From Phaeotremella fagi (lineage: Eukaryota > Basidiomycota > Tremellomycetes > Tremellales > Phaeotremellaceae), in the NCBI GenBank assembly GCA_001599715.1, contig BCHU01000004.1, forward strand, positions 992,001 through 1,056,000: a DNA stretch of 64,000 nt, read 5' to 3'. This document shows, piece by piece, positions 12,119 through 24,533 of the stretch (position 1 is the first letter of the stretch; the number at the start of each line of letters is the position of its first letter). The position numbers and the translations under genes are program-made. The notes below the pieces were generated by a model. That model had not been told where the DNA came from. It worked only from the letters and a program-made list of their open reading frames with translations, and did no database searches.

Positions 12119-13618
12119 TCATCGAACAACGTGACGTCTTCGGCTACGAGAACCGTCGTTTTCTTTAGGACAATAGTCGACGGTCATCCTTGGAATGGAC
12201 TAACATCAGTTGAAAGGTTTCACGTAGCACGTGTGACGGATGTCACTCACCTATCAACAACAGATCTCAACTGCTTGATATATTCTTCATCCCCAATCTC
12301 AATCTCTGACCCATTATCTTCATCCCCAAAATCCGAACGAAGAGGTTCTACATTCTAAAAACATCCAATTGATCAGCGAATGAATTCACAAGAAAAGGAA
12401 TCGATAAACTCACACCGCCTACATTGACCATGACCAAATTCTGAACAGCCCCCTCCAAAAAATTAATATTCTTACTCTTCCCAGAATCCAGTAAACCTTC
12501 AGCCAAACTCCTGACACTCCCATCAACCTTCTTTTCCAACCTTGTAACCTTTCTCTCAAGTAATGTGAGATCATGGGAGATATCAAGAGAATCTTCGTGA
12601 TCGTCAACACTCCATTCTTCTAATCTACTAACTCTCTTTTGTAATTTAGCAAAAGATTTTTCGAAGGTCGATCCCATTTTTTCCAGGGTTTCTTCGTACT
12701 TGTTTTCTAAGACTGTTATTCTTTCTAAAATCGATAACTCGTTTTCGGTGATGACGATATCTTTTTCTTGAGGTTCTCTTAATCGGACATATAAGATTTT
12801 GTTTGAGTTAGAAGAATGGTTTGGAATTTGAGTATCGTTTGATTGACGAGTTTGAGGATCACCGGATTCACTTTCTGTTTCTGTTTCTTCTGTTAATGAC
12901 CCGGTTAAATGGAAGGGTACGGGTGTACCAGACTTTCTTGGTGGATTGTGACCGACCCATTGACGTTGACGAGACCGGGGGGACGAGATATAACTTCGAA
13001 TCGAAGTTCTTGAACTTGGTCGAGGGATCTTTGTTCTACCTTCGGAGTTGGCGTTGGTGTCTATGATGGTAGCACCGGGTTTACTGAATGAAGATCTTCG
13101 ATTTCGATTTATCGGTTTTGAAGATTGGATGGTCGACCTATCTTTGTATATTGGTGTATATGATCGTTCTTTACGTTGAGATGTTGAAGTTGGAACTGGG
13201 ATTCTGGTCGGAGTGTCGATAGAGCGTTTACTTCCGTTGTAGGATATGAGTGCTTGACTAGTTTCTAGATTCTTGGATCTCGGATGATCTTCATCGAAGG
13301 GATGTAAAAATGTTCTGAAATTCGTTTGTCAGTTCTATTAAATCATCCAAGTAATTTCGCTTGGACTTACCCGTAATCATCCCCTGATAATGAATCAGGT
13401 GTGAGACCATGATCCGAAGATTCAGGACTGGGTTGACGATGATTGAATTCAATTTCCTGTTCGTAAACAGGTGTGATAGGTTGACCTCTACTGTCATCCT
13501 CTTCTTCTTCGACGTGGATCGCTGAATCACTATAATCATGGTCATCATGATAGAGAACAGGTTCTCCTATTCTGATAGGTCTGGTGGGACTAACTGAAAC
13601 GATATGTGGATCTAACAT
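12119..13618 (-). CDS. Unknown disordered/coiled-coil protein
   Basis: I do not recognise the family. Starting at ATG 13618, the product is about 440 residues. The first 250 are acidic then Ser/Arg/Pro-rich and look disordered (VEEEEDDSRGQPITPVYEQE, SSRTSIRSYISSPRSRQRQ). A coiled coil follows (ERITVLENKYEETLEKMGS, LQKRVSRLEEW, LTLLERKVTRLEKKVD; 12720-12530), then a short conserved-looking segment GAVQNLVMVNVGG and an acidic exon with IGDEEYIKQLRSVVDR, and a basic last exon ending at TGA 12119-12121. Introns lie at about 13321-13370, 12358-12412 and 12190-12248. The architecture suggests a scaffold or cytoskeletal protein, but nothing diagnostic was seen. Confidence 0.6.
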
Positions 13619-14150
13619 TACTAACTGGTTATTGGATTTGATGGTGGGTGGAAGTTAGGAAAGACAAGAGTCGGGGGAAGCCTTTCTTTAAGAATGAGTT
13701 GATTCACTTATCTCTTAGGTCTTCTTTCAGAGGTTTGTATAAAGCGATGAGATATATTCATCCTTTTCATTTATGCGGAGTGGGATTTTCTTCGTATCGG
13801 TAAACTCAATAAAGTATTTTTGACTCCACAAGTTATAAAGGGTGAATCAAAGGCTATTGTACACTCTCCGAAATCATTTCTTTACTTTTATTTTTTATTT
13901 TTCATGATTTTAATTCCGAGGCTTTAATCCGATGTCTTTAGTTATACCGATCAGTGGAAGTACGAGAAGAGTTACTCCATGTTCGGGTTTTGGAGCATAG
14001 TGCTCTCGAATCGAAGTGGAGTTTTTCTTGGTGGCACAAAGGATTTTTGCCACTTTTCTGATCTCTTGCAAATTACTTTTCATCACCTTACAAACGAACG
14101 TGCGAACATCTTACTATCAACGAACAAAATAAAAAACAATCATTCTCCAA
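13619..14150. other. Intergenic region with paired GTGGCA elements
   Basis: This is the promoter of the minus-strand coiled-coil gene ending at 13618. GTGGCAC (14031-14037) and TTGCCAC (14047-14053) form an inverted pair. No gene is supported. Confidence 0.55.
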
Positions 14151-15693
14151 TCAAAGGATCTCATCCATATCTACTCTAGACGCTCCTCGACGTCTCTTCC
14201 CTTTCTCACTCGCTCCCGCACTACCAGCACCACTGGTACTAGCGATACCTGAACCAAGAGGACTAACAATTATACAGTCCTGATCATCAGTTTGGGTACT
14301 GGCAGTACTACTACCATCGATCGAGATGACACGCAAAGGCGCTAGTCGAGGTCTACCGATACTGGATGAACCCCCTCTAGTGGATCTGGGATTGGAGGCA
14401 CCCCCACCATATCTAGAAGGTCTGGTTGGTGTTTGATCACCTCCCGATGATCCGTCTCCCCCTGACTCACTGACTGAAGCAGCGTATGGTCGCTTCTCAG
14501 CTCTTCTTCTTTCTATTGATTGTTCGGTTCTCTCGAGATCTAATCGTTTCGCTTTCAATTTATCGATTAGTTCAGCTGCGGTTGATTTCTGGCTTTCTTC
14601 AGTTCCAGTGACTGTTCTTCGGGCGTTGATTTCGTCTATTGGAATCATTTATCGATATCAGTTAAACATCTCATATTGGATTAGAGGGTTTGTACTAACC
14701 GATTTGAGCTTGAAGATGTGCGATGGTTTCTTGAAGTTGTTCTGTCGTTGGGACTTGGTTAACGAGAAAACTTGATTGATACATTAGAAGAAAGGAAGAA
14801 TTACCTTGTTGAGCTCTTTGGGCTCGTGAGGAGCCTTTTCTTGTAGTCAGTGGTCTATTCACCTGAATCTTATTAGGTAGCAAACATACTTAATTCATCT
14901 TTAAGGTCTGATATGGCTGCCCATATATCTGTCTCGCTTGTAGCTTTTATCTCGTTAGTCACCTGTAGAAGATGTTGGAAAATTACGTACTACGCTGACG
15001 ATCACGTTCTTTGAGACGAGCCTCGAAATCTTCTTCAAGGGTTTCAGATCTCAGTTCAATATTTTGTGGTGACACTAGAAAAGCGAGACGTACTGATTTT
15101 ACTTTCGATGTTGGTTAAGCGATCGTCTATAAGGCATCAGTTGTGAAACTCTGTTATTGGTTACGGAAAAACTTACTGACGCTGTTGGTGTCTAGATTCC
15201 TGCCGCTGTTCGTTTCTAGATTCGTGATTCGTTCTAAGGTTTTTATCAGAGATCTTTCTTTTCTAAATCCGAAGAGTGTGTACTAACGACTGTCATTGAC
15301 TAAGTTGTTGAGAGAAAGTTATAATTTTGATCAACAATCGTTCAAACATTGTATCGGACTGAGATGAAACCTACCAACAAGGTCTCCCATAGTCGTCAAT
15401 CTCTTCCCAAGATCTGCGGAAGTCTCAACCATCCTTTTCTCACTCTCTAACAATCGAGGAATCATCACATTGTTGTGATTAAGATTACCTTGTATTTTCT
15501 TCCATTGTTGTTCAAGCGCAATCAATCTCTCACCAACTGATTGGGTTTGTGTGTTTTGAGTACTTGTAGTGAGATTCGTACCAGTAGGTGCTCTGAGTGA
15601 AGATTGAGCTTGAGTTTGCGATTGCGATTGCTGGGGTGGGCCGGGGTTTGGGGCTAATGGTGGTTGACGGGGTAAAGGGGAACTGTTACTCAT
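14151..15693 (-). CDS. Unknown coiled-coil protein with disordered C-terminus
   Basis: No family recognised. ATG 15693 begins a Pro/Gln/Thr-rich N-terminus (PPLAPNPGPPQQSQSQTQAQ). Several small exons separated by about 50-nt introns follow, encoding a coiled coil (LIALEQQWKKIQGNLN, LESEKRMVETSADLGKRL, STAAELIDKLKAKRLDLERT). The last exon (14648-14151) is Ser/Gly/Arg-rich with a basic nuclear-localisation-like stretch (EKGKRRRGASR) and ends MDEIL at TGA 14151-14153. The exon pattern resembles that of the neighbouring minus-strand genes, which are also low-complexity proteins. Confidence 0.55.
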
Positions 15694-16310
15694 TCTGTTT
15701 GTTGTTGTTTAGAGATAATGTCTTTCTTCAAATTCGAATGGTTGAATTCAGATTTGAAATGATAATATTAGGAACGGGTTGTAAAACAAAAATCCACTCA
15801 TTTCAATGACCGAAAGTGTTTTAGTCTTCGAAGACGACTCTTCCCTCCTTCTAGCGCTTCTTGTCGCATTGGACTAGAAGCCCTTTGGCAATATCCCGAA
15901 ATCTGAAAGAAGCTCAAGAGATTGCCCGAAATTATGCGACGTCTGATTTCGCCATAATGCGAAGATCCTTTCAAAACGGTTCTTGCTCCATGGATGCCAC
16001 CACCACGGAGAATGAGCAAGGCGTTTGGGGTTTAGAGTATACGAAAATGCAGATGCAGTCAATCGAAGACTTGCTTTTCTGTCAGGCTTGGAATGCCCAT
16101 GTTCTTTTTTCTGGAGGCTAGGTGAGACCACCATATTGAGATTTTCACAGTGACATATGTATACGCGAGCTAATCACTCCCGTTGAGGGCAAATTGAACC
16201 AGTAATCTACATGAACAACACCATGACCATGTCTGTATAAACACAATACAGTTGAATGACCAACGATTCTCCCTCCCATTTCCAGAATTACCACCCCGAA
16301 TCAAGCTCTT
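15694..16310. other. Intergenic region with a bidirectionally open segment
   Basis: No gene is supported. About 260 bp (15861-16134) are open on both strands, but no splice-compatible extension or recognisable domain was found, so I treat it as promoter or relic sequence. Confidence 0.5.
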
Positions 16311-16782
16311 TCATTCGTCAAAACCTTCACTGAAAGTGATATCAGGCATCCGTAGAAACTCATCTAAATCGGTGAACCTGACTGATGATGGAGAACGTCG
16401 GATAGGCGTATGAGATAATGGAGTCTGTTGTTGAAAAGTTTGGTTGATCGAATCATGTAACGCTTCGACCATGTTGATTATTCTACTTTCGAAATGGACT
16501 CTTTTGGTCTTTTCTTCTGCTACGTATGTACAGCACGGTATAAAGTTTGATCAGTTCATGTCGTTATGGAGGATTCAGACAGTCGGTACAGTATGTCAAC
16601 TTACCTAATTGAGTTTCTAAGGCGGTGATACGTTCTTGTTGCTCTCGACTTTTTTGCGCACATTTATTTATATGATGATGATGTAAATGAAGAAGATTTT
16701 TTACCTGTTCACCAAAACTTACAATGCTTCTATGTAAAGCATTCGAACTAGCTTCAATCTCTTCCATAAGAGTCGTTTCCAT
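16311..16782 (-). CDS. Small unknown helical protein
   Basis: Two-exon gene of about 130 residues. ATG 16782 starts METTLMEEIEASSNALHRSI; a predicted helix with a His cluster (HLHHHHI) and REQQERITALETQLG follows. The intron runs about 16519-16606, and exon 2 gives KTKRVHFESRIINMVEALHD and RFTDLDEFLRMPDITF, ending at TGA 16311-16313. No family recognised. The TPIRRSPSSVRF segment is a possible phosphorylation site. It lies between two other unknown minus-strand genes. Confidence 0.55.
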
Positions 16783-17031
16783 TCTTGAATTGATGTAGAT
16801 TGATAAGTGTTGTTGGGATCTGATGAAACAGTTTAAGGGAAGGGGTTATTGAGAAATGTGTGTTTGACTTCCTGCGGATTATATACTGTACAGTATGCAT
16901 ATGTTAGGATACAAAAGGAAACTCCGGTGATCGACACTTTAAAGTATAATTGGGTGGAGTTTAGAAAGAAGTACAAAGGCAGTACAAACAGTACAGTATC
17001 TCCGAAACAAATAGTCCGCTTCCAGCTGCCT

Positions 17032-18330
17032 CTACAGTACAGTGCTAAATCTCTCAGAGAGAAGACTAGTATCAATCATACCCGTCAGACTTCCAGATTT
17101 TCCTTCGTCAAGCTCCCAAGGAAGCGGGATCACAGGTGGTAACTCGCTTACCCTTCTTACGAATGGAATTTTTACGTCTTCTACTGTGTCGATGATGGCC
17201 CCCGAGATTGTATGACGTCGTTGTTTGATTCGTTCTTGTTCTTGTTCTTTGACTAAATCTGCCAAATACGTTATTCTACTTTCTTTTGTCTTTGATACTG
17301 GACGGGTGGTGTTTGGAGATATGTTTGTTGGTGAACATGTCGATTGGCGATTCGGCAAAGTTTCAGTCGAAGGTGAGGATGATTGTTGAAAACCGTTCCA
17401 TGAACCAAATAGCCTGTGGGGATCTGGTACAGGGTCTGGAAGTTGTTTCGATACCGCTCTGGAACGAAACGCTTGAAGTGAGACCTGTGAACCTCCTGGT
17501 CGGAAGTTTGTCGATGTTTGCAATTCGAGTGGGGTTTTTGGTAGAGGAGAGAGTGGTGGTGGGTTGGGAGGTGATCTCGATCGATCGATGATGATTCCAC
17601 TACTAGAGCGAAATTGACTGTTTGAACGATAGGAATTTGGGATTGTGGGGGAAACCAAAATTTCCATAGTCGATGATATGTCTCCGGTCGAATTGGATAA
17701 ATCCACTGACGACCCTTGAATTTCAACAGTATCCTCTTTCCCACCTACGCTGATCCTCCTAATCGATAAGTAGGTTCGTTCATTGTTATTCGGTATGCCA
17801 AGGGAGCCAGTGCCAGCTGAAAGTACAGACATCCTTCTACCACCTACATCAATGACATTATCAGATCTACTTTGGATATTATCTAAACTTCCTCTACGCT
17901 GTGCCGAATCCTCATCAAACGATAAGCTCGAGGCAATTGAATTGAAACGTTTGTTGGAATCTGTATTAGCGTCCGCTGAGATTCTGCGAATGGATACTTG
18001 TTTTTCCACGAATACGACCTGTTCAACATTTCGTTGTTCATCATTTATGTAGATGGATGGCAAATTAGATGAGATGTTAGGAGACTGGTTGGGGTAGTTC
18101 GAAGACCGGTTATAACTGTCTTTTAAGACATCAGGTTGACTCAGAGGTAGGATAGTCCTCATATTGTCCACTTTTATCTCTAGAGGATTTCTTCGACGAT
18201 ACCAATATCCTAGTGAAAATAGTAAGATGAATAATGTGATAGGTGTACAGGTAACGACTGTATTGGATCAGTACAGGAGTTCTGTCAATGACTTACCAAC
18301 AAGCAGCCAAGGTGTATCCTCAAAAGTCAT
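17032..18330 (-). CDS. Single-pass membrane protein with multiple RRxS/T kinase-consensus sites, unknown function
   Basis: About 420 residues; family not recognised. Exon 1 starts at ATG 18330 (MTFEDTPWLLV). After a short intron exon 2 continues with a hydrophobic segment (VVTCTPITLFILLFSLGYWY, roughly residues 12-30) followed by RRR, giving one N-terminal transmembrane anchor with a cytosolic Ser/Thr-rich tail of nearly 390 residues, ending at TAG 17032-17034. The tail carries six basic-directed phosphosite motifs: SIRRIS, QRRGS, GRRMS, SIRRIS, QRRHT and VRRVS. It is Pro-rich around PPNPPPLSPLPKTP. It is divergent from CHS5. Confidence 0.65.
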
Positions 18331-18730
18331 TATTTATTTCTAGGATCTTGCAAGTACGAATCGTTATTTTCTCTTATGCAAATTTTCTTTGTGTTGTGTT
18401 GTGGTCTACTACCATCCATTCTTTTGGATAATCAAGGAGCATAAGAAAGGATCTACTCTTTTGCTTTTTGCCACGGTTCGGTGGTGCCAATGCCAATGCC
18501 ACATCCACGCGTCGGTCAATGTTGATCAGAGTTGTTAGCTTTAAAGCTAAGCAGTCAAAGTTCAAATCGATACTATACATACAAACAAAACAACACCATT
18601 TGATAAACAAAATTATCAGGTCAAGATCGTCACCACATCAACAGACCACGAGACTCGGTTGACCACCAAGCCATAGACACGAGATCAACAAGTCGAGGCA
18701 CAGACCTCGTTGTCCGTTGTGTCTTTCATC
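18331..18730. promoter_or_regulatory. Divergent promoter between the RRxS membrane protein and CHS5
   Basis: 400 bp. It contains TTTTTGCCAC (18465-18474) and a triple TGCCA array (18485-18502) centrally placed. No gene seen. Confidence 0.55.
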
Positions 18731-20918
18731 ATGGCATTAACAGCTTCCTCTTCGACTTCCCAGATCATACCATCTATCTCAGGAGGTGTGAAACCATTTC
18801 CTAAAAACAAAATGGAGAAATGTAGGCTACTTCATTCATGAATTCTTATTTGTTGTACTGATACATCTACCGTAGTCACCTTCACTTTAGGTAAACTTGA
18901 TGCTGGAATGGTGAGTTCGTATCAAGCAGTTTTCATTTTAACCTCGTTACAGGCAATACTTCTTGGACCCAATGCACATCTACTAGAATTCCCTTCATTA
19001 CTACTTCCAACCCCATCACCGAATTCACCACCTCTAGGCCCAGGATCAATATTAACGATAACAGTATCGAGAGATCTAGAAGCTGAACGAGCCGCCCAAT
19101 CATCATTTGATAATCTACAACATTCAATATTAGAAACTTACGGTAGTGAACCACCCAAACCGCCTGTATTGAAACTACGGAATGTGACACAGACAAATGT
19201 TTGTTTGGAATGGGATAAATTGGATTTAGGCAGTGCTTCGTTCAGGGGTTTGGAGATGTTCAAGAGTGGTCAGCGATGGGGTAGGGTTGGTGGTGAACTT
19301 GGTGGGAGGGGGGAGAAGAGAGAATGGAAAACTGGCGGTTTGCAGAGTGGAGAGGAATATACCTTCCAACTTGTTTTGTGAGTTTGGTTTGGGATTTGAT
19401 GTGCATTTTACTCATTCGGATAGGAAAACTACGGCAGGCACTTACCCATCTAACATCATTCGTGTTAGAACGCATACCATGGAGTGAGTTATAGTGTTCT
19501 GCTTGTTCTCCATACTGACCCATCAATAGGAACCTGACAGGATTACTGATTCATTTCGGTCCTATACAACCTCCCAGTCTACTGACTCAATTACAATCGT
19601 CTTTGGCCGAGATAGGTGCTCGAGAGTCGACTAAAGTCGCTCTGGACACAACGCATTTTGTTTGCACGACCCCGATAGTCGGAGGTGATGAGAGCGGGAG
19701 AGGTGGGGCGGTTGGGAAAGAATACCTTGAAGCTGTTAGGTTGAATTTACCTGTTGTTGGACCTGGATGGTTATTGGCAGTTGCAGCGGAAAGGAAGTGA
19801 GTTGATGCCTCTATGTGACAATGAAAACTGACTAACACCGAATTAGACTAGTACCTATCTCCAACTATCTACTACCGGCCCAACCTGCAACCTCTTCTTT
19901 ACCCCAAGAAGCTCCTGCACCGTTCAAACGACCTGAACCTCTGAAGAGATCATCTTTACCATTCACATCATCAGCTCCTTCCTCACCAATTCGCGAGAAT
20001 GCAGAAGAAATCCGTCGTTCACCTTCACCAGAGACAATAGCTAGGATGAGCATGACGGGATCAGGTTCAAACAGCGGTGGACCAGTTTCATCAAGGGAAA
20101 GTGATTCTTTGGATTCGTCACGGGCAGAAAAGAGATTCACGAATGGTTCCTTCAATAAACCTGGTCAAGAAGTTCCACCACCTGTTTTACCGGTTATCAC
20201 GACGGAACCAGCCAGACCCCGAAGTCCTAAACCAGAAGCTGATGGGAAATTGGATAGAGGATTCAAATTCCCACTTAAACCAAGTCCGAATGGTTCACCT
20301 GTTTCACCATCGTCAACATTCGTTGGTAGTGATGTATCAACAGCTGGTCCACCATCGACGAAACCGCCTGATGTCGCTTTACCAGCTGAACCCAATGTTT
20401 CACCCTTGACGACGACCACATCTGTGGTTCCTGATCAACCCGCTTCGGCGACTTCAATAAAATCTCATAAAGACAAGGAAACGAGTATCGACGAAATCGC
20501 GAAACAACTTGATCAACATCAACCACCCACACCTACCAAAGATTCACCGTCGTATGAAGAAACCACGATGCATCTATTAAGTCTAGAGGATAAAAAGGAG
20601 AAGCAGTCTTTGGACCATGAAGATTTGGCTAAAAAGGAGGTTAAATATTCAGAACCAGTTGATCAACCTACAGCTAGTAGCTTCGAGGAAGCTCTTGAAC
20701 AATTCGGAGCTGCTGTTGCTAAAACACCAGTCGAGGAGGTGGTCACTGCACCAGTTGTTAAGGATGATATTCTGGAAGAGAGAGTTGCATCTCCTGTCAA
20801 CAGTGGACCTTCGAATTCTAAACTCAACGGGGAGAAAGGTGCAGTCAAAGATTTAGAGGAAGATTCAGAAGATGGGGGTGATGATAGTAAGACGATGGAT
20901 GAGATTGATTTGAGTTAG
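18731..20918 (+). CDS. CHS5: Exomer subunit Chs5 (FN3-BRCT protein)
   Basis: Chs5 is the scaffold of exomer, which together with ChAPs carries chitin synthase and other cargo from the trans-Golgi to the plasma membrane. After a leader of about 35 residues (ATG 18731), the spliced product shows [20 protein letters not shown] (dimerisation region), [18 protein letters not shown], the FN3 signature [20 protein letters not shown] and SGEEYTFQL, and the BRCT block [18 protein letters not shown] and [14 protein letters not shown], matching yeast Chs5 segment by segment. The long C-terminus (from about 19870) is Pro/Ser/Thr- and acid-rich and disordered, as in the yeast protein, ending at TAG 20916-20918. 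Five or so short introns lie in the first half. Confidence 0.93.
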
Positions 20919-21096
20919 ATGTAGGGGTTGATCCATGTTATACTTTAATTCTGTAGATGAATGCCAAATGGTACTTGATTTTGGTGCCACTTGGATTGAC
21001 TTTGTTTGTGCCTTAGAATTGATTCTCGAATGGAGGACATTCTTGACGTTCACCTCTACTTTCGCTCATTTTATCACATTGAATCCTGTTCATAGA

Positions 21097-24000
21097 ATGA
21101 CAGGTATCGTTGAAGCTTACGATTCTCCTAACGATGTTGAAATGGGACTTGTAGCTGGAGTGGAATTGGATACCGTAGAAACAGCAGAAACGTCTAAAGC
21201 TGGTCGAAGGAGGATGAAATCTTTAAGAACTCAAACATATCTAAGTGGGACCAGGTGAATTCTTCATTGAGACAACTCCTGTGCTATACTAACTACCCCA
21301 CAGTAACTTCACCGCTATACATCCCCAAAGTTCGAATCTCATCTATCCCACCAACCCAAATATCGAATTACAAACCCCACCCCAACCAGGCCATCTAATC
21401 ACATCGCTATATTCATCCAACCCACCCAGACCCCTAAAAACATCTGCCCTCTTATCACAAAGTAAACAACTTTCTATATCACCCGATGGAGAATGGGTGG
21501 TCGTGTTTCATCCTAACCCGATCAATCTCAATAACGGACTCGGAGGAACTTTAGCCATTTACAAATCTACCATTCTTTTACCTTCGAATTCGAATAGTAC
21601 TATTGTTCCATTGGCTAATTTCACGTTTTCATCGGAACCAGTGTCGATACTTCATTTATATCCTTCTAGAACTTATTATCATTCGACGGAGGATGGAGAT
21701 GGTTCTGATGACTTGGGAGTGAAGGTCAACAGATCTTCACCTTTAGGTCCGAAATCTATTGCATCTCATGAGTCCAATCACGGTCCATGTTTCGTGGTCT
21801 TAACGGAAGAGTCGAATTTACATCTAATACATCCACATCAAACACTCAACCCTTCCAGTATAAACATCAATCTGCTTAACCAATCGATTGGTATGGGAGG
21901 TTTAAATGATTTGTTAACCAATTGGTCAATGAATTGTATTTCTGTTTCGACCAGACGTAAATCGTTTTCTAGTTTTAATAAGGTTAACTTAAATGGGGTT
22001 GGGGTTGGGGTTGACGGGGTTCATGCGAGAATTAAGAATGGTTGGTTGGGATTGATTGGGGGTTCAAAGAACGTTTGGGTTGGGATTGATGATGGTGAAG
22101 AGATAAAGATCGTTGCTGTTGATGTTGGTACCGATAAAGACGGAATTTATTGTATGTCTCTCTGGAATCGGTTGGTTATCGTGGTTCTCCCTACTAACCG
22201 CTTGGAACAGATATTCGAACCAACCCTTTAGCAAGGTTACCTAGATTTGAGGTCCAACCTTTCCAATCTGATTCAAACGATATCATCTCCACTTTACAGG
22301 GGATATTCTTCATCCCAATTCCAAACCCCAAAGAGACGTCAGACAATATTGAAGATGATGAGACGAGTGTGAAACCTGCTGAAAGAGCTGGAGCAGTACT
22401 GGTTTTTAGGGATACCTGTGGGTTCTCAATCAACTTTTTCTAATATAGTACTAATGATAACTTTTTTAGGTCGGATAGATGGAAGGTTAAAGACAGTTTC
22501 TCGAACCCGATTTGAGATTTGTGGATTTGAGAGGAATCAGATTGACATTGCGCAAGCGTTCAGAGGTATTGATGGTAGTTCCGAACCCGGTGAACCAATT
22601 TATGATTGGGTAGGTTGAAGTATTCACTTCAATTATACACGCTGTACTAAACTGTAACCAAGACTGTTCTTTGTCGACCTTTACGTACAACCCTTTCACC
22701 TCTTAACACAGTCATAACCGCTTTGTACCAACTACAATCAATTCCACCATACACCTTAGCTCTGGCAGTTATTTCAACATCAGAAAATTCTTTCGACATG
22801 GTTCATCTAAATCTTTTCCCTGACGAGATTGAAAGTGAACAAGAAAAATGGAATGCCATCGTCGGAAACTCTATCCCTTTACCAACTTATTCTGGGGGGA
22901 ACGAATTGGTCCTTAGTGAAAGTGTTCAGAGAGGTTGTTTAGGGTTGGTGGGTGTTGTTGGAGGATTGAACGGGATTGATTTGTTGGTTCCACCGATGTT
23001 GAATGGTGAGTCTGGATATCTGAAAGTGAATTGATGGAGAATAGGTAATTCGTTGGATACTGTTGAAAACGTCGGTCGACAGGCAGCTATTGGGATTCAT
23101 CTGGCTCAGCTTCAGAAAGTTGGTTGGAGTGATGTTGTTCGAGCTGCTTTTGGATCTTTACAATCTTCTGAACATCAGTGTAAGTTAACTTACCTTCTGA
23201 ATGGGTTGAACTGACCAAAATTCAAAGCCCTGGTTCAGTCTATTCTTGATCACAGCTATTCTTTGATTTATCATTCAGATGATCGAGGTGAAATAGCTTC
23301 TTTACTCCGTATTCAAATCTCTTTGTTCCGGTAAGTCAGGTGCTGTGGACAGTTGTTGGAAAGGAAATCTGACAATTCCGTCAGGACCATCAATGATTCA
23401 CGATTAAGTCTAGCTATGGAACTTCTACGTTTAGACGAAACTTCAAATCTATTTGATCATTGTTCCCGAATGGTTGATTCGGTGGTTGTTTTTGATAATG
23501 GTAATTTGATTCCCGTTTTTCTTCTGAATGCGATTGACGTGGATTAGATTCGATTTGGAACCTCATCATCGTTTCTGAATGGTTTTCTAGGGTTTTGTCA
23601 AAAACGATGAAAGATCTCATTTATGACATTGGGAGGATGGAATGGGAATCTGATATGGATTCAGATGTCCCGACCAAAGACTCATGTAAGTGTTGTCTAC
23701 ATTTTAATGAAGGTGCTCATACTAATCCAACATTACCATAGACTCTAGAGCGATCTACGTCCTAAACCCACTAACCAGAAAAATGATTGTATTGCTATTA
23801 TCACAATTAAAGCATTTCATAAACTACCTAGATAATTTGGAACAAGCGATTTCATTACCTCTCAATAACGGTTTAATGAGTAGAGATCCCAGGGTCACGG
23901 AACTAGCTAGAATTAGGATTCGAGAGATCATTCTGGATTCGGGATTGGATATTGATCTATGGGGTAGGAGTTTGGAAGAGATTGATCAAAGTGGGTTGAA

Positions 24001-24392
24001 CTGTTTACACTCACAACTTTAAACTAACACAAGATAAAGAGGAAACGATCGATAAATCGCAAATCAAAGAATCAATCATCAATCTCTCTTCAACCCCAAT
24101 AAACTCTAAAACGATCTACAGAGATCTCCCAAGACCTTCCAACCTGTTTTTGAATTTCTCATCAAACCTGAATCTCAACGATGACGATGAAGAGATTTCG
24201 ATTGATTCAATGACGTTCAATGTGTTGCCTCTTGCTAGTAGGAAGAAGGGATTGATGATTTGTGATAGATGTGGATTGGGGACTGGTCGGAAAAGGGTTG
24301 TTGAACGTGGGACTGGGTCAAGGACCGGGAGGTTTATAGATTGGGAGAGAGGGTTTGGGTTGAATTGTTTGTGTGGTGGGACTTGGGTTTAA
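21097..24392 (+). CDS. MED16: Mediator complex subunit 16 (Med16/Sin4)
   Basis: Tail-module Mediator subunit bridging transcription activators to RNA polymerase II. The preferred start is ATG 21097 (MTGIVEAYDSPNDVEMG). The N-terminal half is WD40-like: FTAIHPQSSNLIYPTNPNIE, QLSISPDGEWVVVFHPNP, KSTILLPSNSNS and SRTYYHSTEDGD. The C-terminal half is helical (RVTELARIRIREIILDSGLD), and the end carries a CxxC...CxC pair (ICDRCGLGTGR and LNCLCGGTWV) matching the zinc-binding end of Med16, stop at 24390-24392. About eight short introns. It lies downstream of CHS5 in the same orientation with about 180 bp between genes. Confidence 0.8.
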
Positions 24393-24533
24393 ATTGTCCA
24401 ATGAACATGAATATGGATGTCATGAATTAATCTCGTTATCTCTAGTTTAGGTCTAATGTATCTAAAAATCTACCCTACAACCGAAAATTAATCGCTACAC
24501 TTTGATGAGATCTCCTTTGGGAAAATCATTTGA

